Source of the DNA: Clostridiales bacterium 38_11
GTDB lineage: Bacteria; Bacillota; Clostridia; Tissierellales; Dethiosulfatibacteraceae
Length of the DNA stretch: 42,388 bases
Assembly (NCBI GenBank): GCA_001509345.1
Contig: LGGM01000001.1
Coordinates: 1-42,388, forward strand
Direction of reading: 5' to 3'
Shown here: positions 36,864 to 42,388 of the stretch, in pieces
Numbering within the stretch: position 1 is the stretch's first letter
Layout of the letters: each line of letters starts with the position of its first letter
Position numbers and translations under genes: made by a program
Notes under the pieces: model-generated
The model's database searches: none
Seen by the model: only the letters and a program-made list of their open reading frames with translations
Told to the model about the DNA's origin: nothing

Positions 36864-38081
36864 TCATAAACCAGTAGTAGTTGTTTTTCCGGCAACTATT
36901 TCGTAAGTATCTTCTGCAATAATCATTTCTTCATTTGCGTTGACTACAATTATTTTCACCTTGGAGTCATCGGTGCTGATTACACCTTCTCCAGACAGCA
37001 TTTTATTTCTGTTCAAATCAAGTTTAACACCCATATATTCAAATCCAATACAGACTCTTTCTCTTATATACCATGAATTTTCACCCACACCACCTGAAAA
37101 TATAAGAACATCCATCCCCGCCATCTCTGCGGCATAAGCTCCAATATATTTTCTGAACCTATGGCAAACTGCATCGATCGTGTCTGTAGCTCGTTGGTTG
37201 CCTTTATTGGATTCTTCCTGTATTTCCCTCATATCATTGCTCAGACCAGAGAGTCCAAGCCAGCCACTTTTTTTGTTGATGATATTGTCTGCCTCTTCAA
37301 TGGAAATGTTCTCTTTCTTTATTAGGTACAACAAGGCTGCTGCATCCATATCACCGGAACGTGTGGATTGTATCAATCCTTCATGAGGTGTGAATCCTGT
37401 ACTGACGTCAATGGATTTTCCATAATACACTGCATTAGCAGTTGTCCCACTACCCAGCATCATATTGACGATACGGTACTTAGCGGTATCTTCAGCCAAG
37501 AATTTTTGAGCTTGCTCCAGCATGCTTCTGAAAGCAATTCCGTGGAATCCATATCTCCTGATTTTGTATTTATTTGTCAGCTCCAATGGCAAGGCATATA
37601 GATAGGCGTGCCTTGGCAGTGTCATATGGAAGCCATTGTCAAATACGGCTATTTGTGGTATTCCAGGCAATAATTTCTGACACGCGTATATACCCGATAA
37701 ATGATTCGGATTGTGAAGTGGTGCCAGATCCTTTATTGCCTCAATATAATCAATGACAGGTTGGGTTATCTGAAGTGATACATTATGTTTTTCCCCTCCC
37801 TGTACTACCCTATGTCCGATAGCAGCTATATCCGACATTGAGAAACCAAGAGAATTTTCTTTAGAAGTTAGCGTATGAAGAATCAAATCGATGCCTTGTT
37901 CATGATTATCTATTGCAAGTGACTCTTTAATGCTGTCATTATTTTTGATTTCAAATTTGAATTCCGAGTCGCTGTAACCTATTTTACCAATAGAACCTTT
38001 CACATAGACGTGGTAGCCTGGCATTTCGCAAACCTGAAATTTAATTGAAGAGCTCCCGCAGTTTAATACTAATATATACAT
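36864..38081 (-). CDS. ackA: Acetate kinase
   Basis: MYILVLNCGSSSIKFQV, GHRVVQGGEKH, FDNGFHMTLPRHAYLYALPLELTNKYKIRRYGFHG, SGGVGENS. Confidence 0.95.
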   Translation of the reverse strand: MYILVLNCGSSSIKFQVCEMPGYHVYVKGSIGKIGYSDSEFKFEIKNNDSIKESLAIDNHEQGIDLILHTLTSKENSLGFSMSDIAAIGHRVVQGGEKHNVSLQITQPVIDYIEAIKDLAPLHNPNHLSGIYACQKLLPGIPQIAVFDNGFHMTLPRHAYLYALPLELTNKYKIRRYGFHGIAFRSMLEQAQKFLAEDTAKYRIVNMMLGSGTTANAVYYGKSIDVSTGFTPHEGLIQSTRSGDMDAAALLYLIKKENISIEEADNIINKKSGWLGLSGLSNDMREIQEESNKGNQRATDTIDAVCHRFRKYIGAYAAEMAGMDVLIFSGGVGENSWYIRERVCIGFEYMGVKLDLNRNKMLSGEGVISTDDSKVKIIVVNANEEMIIAEDTYEIVAGKTTTTGL

Positions 38082-38174
38082 TGAATGACCTCCATAAATC
38101 ATATTAAATACATTATATATAAAAGACGTGTAAAAATAAACAAAAAAGCTTCAGAGCGTGATTTTTGTTCAACG

Positions 38175-38203
38175 TTGACAAAGATTGTACAGACGTTTAT
38201 AAT
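38175..38203 (+). promoter_or_regulatory. Consensus sigma-A promoter for the second sigma54 activator
   Basis: TTGACA-N17-TATAAT, perfect hexamers. Confidence 0.8.
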
Positions 38204-38298
38204 TTTTTTAAATCGAAGACACGATATTGGACTTTGATTAATCTCTTATAACACTTATTTTGGCTTTTTCGAAGTGATGAAGAAAGGATTATAATAAA

Positions 38299-40395
38299 AT
38301 GAAAGAAGTTGCAGTTATTGCATTTAAACAAAGCTATGCTAATTACATTAAAGCAAGTATAGAGGTTTATTTTGGGAATAAGGTGAGTATAAAAGCTTAT
38401 TCCGTAAGTGAAATCGATAGCAAAGATTTTATTGATGAAAAATATATTGTTCTTTCCGGATTTATAATTTTTAAAAGAGTGTATGAAAAAATAAAAGAGA
38501 CTTCTGTTTTACAGGTCATACATTTTACATTGAGCCAACAGCAAGCAGATATGTTAAAAAATGTGCCGACCAATAACAGAATTCTGCTAGTTAACATTGA
38601 TCATCGCATGTGCATGGAAGTAATCACTCAAATTTATGAAGCGGGCTACAAGAATCTAGATTTGGTGCCTTATTATGGTGATGAGAATAGCAGGGATAAA
38701 AGCATTGTGACAGCAATTACGCCTAATGAGATGCAAATCATGCCACCTGGCATCATGAATATTATTAACATTGGAGATAGGGTTTTGGATGTTAATAGCG
38801 TGGCAGATTTGGCCGCTAAAATGGGGATTGATGGCATTTTCAATACCGAGGAAGCTCAAAAAGCACGAAATAATGTGTTGTTGACTTCTGACGGTATAGA
38901 AAAGCTGCTTGGTGATAATGAGAATTTATCGGAACAGATTAAGGCACTTATTGAGTTGATGGATGATGGTATTGTTCTTACCAATCTGACAAACAATATA
39001 TATTTGGCGAATCAAAAGGCTAAGGCTATTCTAAAAAACAGATCTGAAATTATTGAAGACTTTAATATTGCCGATATTCTTCCAGAACTGAAGATTGACA
39101 TCACTGGGGATTCGAAAAAGCAAAAGACCATCGAGAAAATTATTTCAATTGATGGTGTGAATATCATCACGAGAGTTTCAACAATCTATTCAGATGATAC
39201 GGGAAAATGCAATATCATCACACTCAGGAACTTTGATGAACTTGAAGAAAAGCAACATATGATCCGCTCAAAAATATCTGGTACCAAGCATGAAGCGAAA
39301 TATATTTTCTCTGATATCAAGGGAGAAAGTGCAAAAATCAAAGAAACTATCATGAATGGCGTAAGAATGGCAAAGTCAGATTCATCCGTTCTTATAACCG
39401 GTGAAAGTGGAACCGGCAAGGAGGTGTTTGCGCAAAGCATACATAATCTATCCCCTAGAAATAAATTCAGCTTTGTCGCTTTGAATTGTTCCGCGATTCC
39501 TGAAAATTTGCTTGAAAGTGAAATGTTTGGCTATGAAGACGGTGCTTTCACTGGTGCAAAAAAAGGTGGAAAGATTGGTCTTTTTGAACTTGCACATATG
39601 GGAACCATCTTTTTAGATGAAATTTGTGAAATGCCATTGACATTGCAAAGTAAATTGCTACGTGTTTTGGAGGAAAAAAAAGTTGCAAGGATTGGTTCTT
39701 TAAAGCTGATTGATGTGAATATTAGAGTGATTGCAGCAACCAATAGAAATATAAAAGAGCTGATTAAGGAAAAAAAGTTTCGTGAGGATTTATATTACAG
39801 ACTGAATGTGTTACCGTTGGAAATTCCTCCACTGAGAGAACGAAAAGGCGACATCCCAATCCTAATTGAGCACTTTATGAAGATGATGTCCAAAAAATGG
39901 AGAACTTCTCCAGCAGCTTTGCAAAAAATATGCAAATATAGTTGGCCAGGCAATGTCAGGGAGTTGCGCAACGTAGTTGAATTTATGTGTAACTTCGATA
40001 AAGACTATATCGAACTACTCGATTTGCCAAAAGACATACTCAATGAGAAAGCTTCAACAGAAGCGATTCGTATGGAGCATTCTATTGGTGATAACCATCA
40101 AAGCAATATCATGTTTTTGTTGCGAGAAGGAAAAAGATTCGAGTTATTCGAAGGCATTTTGAAAGTGTTGAGCTCAGAGGGGGACAACAATCAAAAATGG
40201 GGTCGCATTAAACTCGAAGAAACATTAAATGAACATGGCTATCTGTTTACTGAAACAGAAGTTCGATATGGCTTGAGGATACTGAATGAAATGGGTTATA
40301 TCAAATCAACAAGGGGTAGAGGTGGAAGCCAGATTACTTCAACTGGTTTTGAACTGCTGGGGAATATTATCACGTTAAAGTCAGTTTCTAAATAG
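38299..40395 (+). CDS. Sigma54-dependent activator with N-terminal PrpR-like sensor region, PAS, AAA+, and a winged-helix-like (non-Fis) C-terminus
   Basis: TGESGTGKEVFAQSIH, YEDGAFTGAKKGG, GTIFLDEICEMP, YSWPGNVRELRNVVE; C-terminal WGRIKLEETLNEHGYLFTETEVRYGLRILNEMGYIKSTRGRGGSQIT. Confidence 0.92.
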   Translation: MKEVAVIAFKQSYANYIKASIEVYFGNKVSIKAYSVSEIDSKDFIDEKYIVLSGFIIFKRVYEKIKETSVLQVIHFTLSQQQADMLKNVPTNNRILLVNIDHRMCMEVITQIYEAGYKNLDLVPYYGDENSRDKSIVTAITPNEMQIMPPGIMNIINIGDRVLDVNSVADLAAKMGIDGIFNTEEAQKARNNVLLTSDGIEKLLGDNENLSEQIKALIELMDDGIVLTNLTNNIYLANQKAKAILKNRSEIIEDFNIADILPELKIDITGDSKKQKTIEKIISIDGVNIITRVSTIYSDDTGKCNIITLRNFDELEEKQHMIRSKISGTKHEAKYIFSDIKGESAKIKETIMNGVRMAKSDSSVLITGESGTGKEVFAQSIHNLSPRNKFSFVALNCSAIPENLLESEMFGYEDGAFTGAKKGGKIGLFELAHMGTIFLDEICEMPLTLQSKLLRVLEEKKVARIGSLKLIDVNIRVIAATNRNIKELIKEKKFREDLYYRLNVLPLEIPPLRERKGDIPILIEHFMKMMSKKWRTSPAALQKICKYSWPGNVRELRNVVEFMCNFDKDYIELLDLPKDILNEKASTEAIRMEHSIGDNHQSNIMFLLREGKRFELFEGILKVLSSEGDNNQKWGRIKLEETLNEHGYLFTETEVRYGLRILNEMGYIKSTRGRGGSQITSTGFELLGNIITLKSVSK

Positions 40396-40433
40396 AGTAA
40401 GTGGTATCAAAACTTGGTTTTAATAGGCTTATA

Positions 40434-40493
40434 TGGCTAATATAAAGCCATTTAATCCTGTTTTTTTGATTGGTGTTTGCTAATACAGCCATT
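40434..40493. promoter_or_regulatory. Direct-repeat candidate activator sites
   Basis: tggctaatataaagccatt (40434-40452) and ttgctaatacagccatt (40477-40493), about 1-4 DNA turns upstream of the -24 element. Confidence 0.5.
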
Positions 40494-40498
40494 TTGAA

Positions 40499-40516
40499 GT
40501 GGCATGATACTTGCAA
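40499..40516 (+). promoter_or_regulatory. Sigma54 (-24/-12) promoter of the ArgH-like gene
   Basis: gTGGCAT-gatac-TTGCAa. Confidence 0.8.
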
Positions 40517-40551
40517 CCAATAATATTACGTCTAACATATTGAGGAGAGTT

Positions 40552-41940
40552 ATGATGGCAAATTTATGGAGTGGACGATTTTCAAAGCAGATGGAGCATT
40601 ATACGGCAGATTACAATGAGTCCATTAGCTTTGATTATAAATTATACAAATATAGCATAATGGGAAGTATTGCTCATGTAAAAATGCTAGAAAAGCAAGG
40701 CATTATTAGCGAGGCTATTCGAGATGAATTGCTCCGCGGACTTTCTATCGTTGAAAAAAAACTAGACCAAAATGAGGTGGAGTTAAATATCATTGATGAA
40801 GATATTATGATGATCATAGAGAAAGAGTTGATAAAAGAGATTGGAGATACCGGAAAGTATCTTCACACAGCACGAAGCCGAAATGACCAGAACGCTGTAG
40901 ATGAGACCTTGTTTTTAAGAGAAGCGACGAAAAAGACAATTGCATGCCTGCAAGATTTGTTGGAGGTTATTGTGAAAAAAGCTGAGGAAGAAGCCCACAA
41001 AATTATGCCTGGCTTTACACATTTACAGCATGCACAGCCAATCACAGTTGGATTTTATTATATGGCGCATTTCCAAGGCTTGAAGAGAGATGTTGAAAGG
41101 TTCCAAGAATCTCTTAAAAGAATAAACGTCAATCCATTGGGGGCGTGCGCCTTGGCAGGTACGACGCTACCTACAGATCGTGCATTTATAACGGAACTTC
41201 TTGGCTTTGCTGAGACGTCAGAAAATGCTTTGGATACAATTGGTTCACGAGACAGCATCTCAGAGTATCTGTTTAATGCTGCAATGTGTATGATACATTT
41301 AAGTGGTTTTGCTGAAGAAATTATTGTATTTAATTCGCAAGAATTCAATTTTATCACCATCAATGATAGCTTCTGTACAGGTAGCAGTATTATGCCACAA
41401 AAGAAAAACCCTGATATTGCTGAGCTTGTAAGAGGAAAATCAGGTCGGGCAATTGGAAATCTTGTCACCATGTTGACTGTATTAAAAGGAACCTTTTTAA
41501 CCCTAAATAAAGACTATCAAGAAGACAAAGAGGCGCTTTTTGATAGCATACATACATTAGATAGAACGCTGTTTATTTTTGCAAGGATGTTACAAAATAT
41601 AACGTTTAACGAAGAAGTACTGAAAGAACACCTCAAAAAAGGGTTTATTGAGGCAACTGACATAGCAGAATATTTGGTCAAGAATCAAATACCATTCAGA
41701 GAGGCTCATGAAATAGTTGGTGTTCTTGTAAAGTATTGCGAAAAACACAACAAAAATTTTCCGGATATAACGAAATCAGATCTTAAAAAAGTTGATTTCC
41801 CAATTGAACTAGATGATTTAAGTCAATTTAGCATTGAAAACTGTATTACAAATAGAAACAGCTATGGAGGAACTTCATTTAGCGATGTAGACAGACAAAT
41901 CAAAAATGGTAAAAATTTCATTGCAACATTGAAGGTTTGA
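40552..41940 (+). CDS. Argininosuccinate lyase family (ArgH-like) C-N lyase
   Basis: NLWSGRFSKQMEHYTADYNESISFDYKLYKYSIMGSIAH, TARSRNDQ, GSSIMPQKKNPDIAELVRGKSGRAIGN. Confidence 0.92.
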   Translation: MMANLWSGRFSKQMEHYTADYNESISFDYKLYKYSIMGSIAHVKMLEKQGIISEAIRDELLRGLSIVEKKLDQNEVELNIIDEDIMMIIEKELIKEIGDTGKYLHTARSRNDQNAVDETLFLREATKKTIACLQDLLEVIVKKAEEEAHKIMPGFTHLQHAQPITVGFYYMAHFQGLKRDVERFQESLKRINVNPLGACALAGTTLPTDRAFITELLGFAETSENALDTIGSRDSISEYLFNAAMCMIHLSGFAEEIIVFNSQEFNFITINDSFCTGSSIMPQKKNPDIAELVRGKSGRAIGNLVTMLTVLKGTFLTLNKDYQEDKEALFDSIHTLDRTLFIFARMLQNITFNEEVLKEHLKKGFIEATDIAEYLVKNQIPFREAHEIVGVLVKYCEKHNKNFPDITKSDLKKVDFPIELDDLSQFSIENCITNRNSYGGTSFSDVDRQIKNGKNFIATLKV

Positions 41941-41996
41941 TTAGGTAGTTAAAGGGTTTTAACCATTAGAAATTTAAATTATCAGGAGGTTCTCTT

Positions 41997-42388
41997 ATGA
42001 TATTCGGCGTACTTAAAGATATAAAAGAAGGTGAAAACAGGGTCATATGTACACCTATAGAAGTTAAGAGCATCATATCTTCCGGACATACGGTACTGGC
42101 TCAAAAGAATTGTGGAAAAGGGGCTAATTTTACGGATAAAAACTATATTGAAGCTGGAGCAACAATTGTTGAGACAATGGAGGAAATCTACAGCCGTTGT
42201 GATATGGTCGCAAAGGTTAAAGAGTTTGAGCCATGTGAATACGGGTTAATTCGTGAAAATCAGATACTCCTTGGGTGTATTCATCCAGCAGGCCATCCTG
42301 ATGAAGTTGATGCCATACTTAGGAGCGGTTGCATTGCATTTACCGCGGAAGATTCCCATCGCTACGGATCACCCAATTGTGAAGCTGC
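41997..42388 (+). CDS. Alanine dehydrogenase / PNT N-terminal family protein, truncated by window end
   Basis: MIFGVLKDIKEGENRVICTPIEVKSIISSGHTVLAQKNCGKGANFTDKNYIEAGATIV...MVAKVKEFEPCEYGLIRENQILLGCIHPAG; SD aggaggt. Confidence 0.85.
   Translation, partial: MIFGVLKDIKEGENRVICTPIEVKSIISSGHTVLAQKNCGKGANFTDKNYIEAGATIVETMEEIYSRCDMVAKVKEFEPCEYGLIRENQILLGCIHPAGHPDEVDAILRSGCIAFTAEDSHRYGSPNCEA

Noticed and set aside
37180-37756. Plus-strand ORFs opposite ackA
   Set aside because: Shadow ORFs; ackA is unambiguous on the minus strand.
38102-38298. Sigma54 promoter for ackA
   Set aside because: No -24/-12 match found on the minus strand; only a sigma-A promoter on the plus strand is clear.

Overview
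Window from a low-GC, Clostridia-like Firmicute chromosome, consistent with an amino-acid-fermenting anaerobe (inferred from gene content). No rRNA, tRNA or CRISPR array was recognised. Left end: a BKACE/Kce-type beta-keto acid cleavage enzyme, then a truncated panE-like gene, a nested IS pile (truncated IS1182-like, IS256-like, IS21-type end) and a decapitated phosphate butyryltransferase, so the original catabolic operon appears to have been broken by IS elements. Then: PTS enzyme I; a poorly characterised three-gene module (propeller lipoprotein, multi-TM protein with acidic repeats, cytosolic partner); an internally deleted but in-frame radical-SAM/SPASM AOR-maturase remnant; a LysM-5'-nucleotidase; a GntR(YtrA)-ABC operon; bioY/birA with two BirA-like operators; tadA and plsY; a metabolic cluster (ornithine aminotransferase, ornithine/alanine-racemase-like, MoaD-like carrier, LarA-like, tungsten AOR); an aminotransferase; an ECF S-component behind a promoter-proximal terminator; ispE-GntR-HAD. 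The right third holds two sigma54 (-24/-12) regulatory units: (1) thiolase/CoA-transferase with a divergent PAS-sigma54 activator, and (2) a sigma54 activator with a non-Fis C-terminus followed by a sigma54-promoted divergent ArgH-like lyase and an AlaDH-like gene. Best candidates for under-described biology are the 5979-10301 module, the MoaD-LarA-AOR-racemase cluster, the sigma54/ArgH-like unit and the 72-aa fused radical-SAM remnant. All assignments come from reading motifs by eye; no searches were run.
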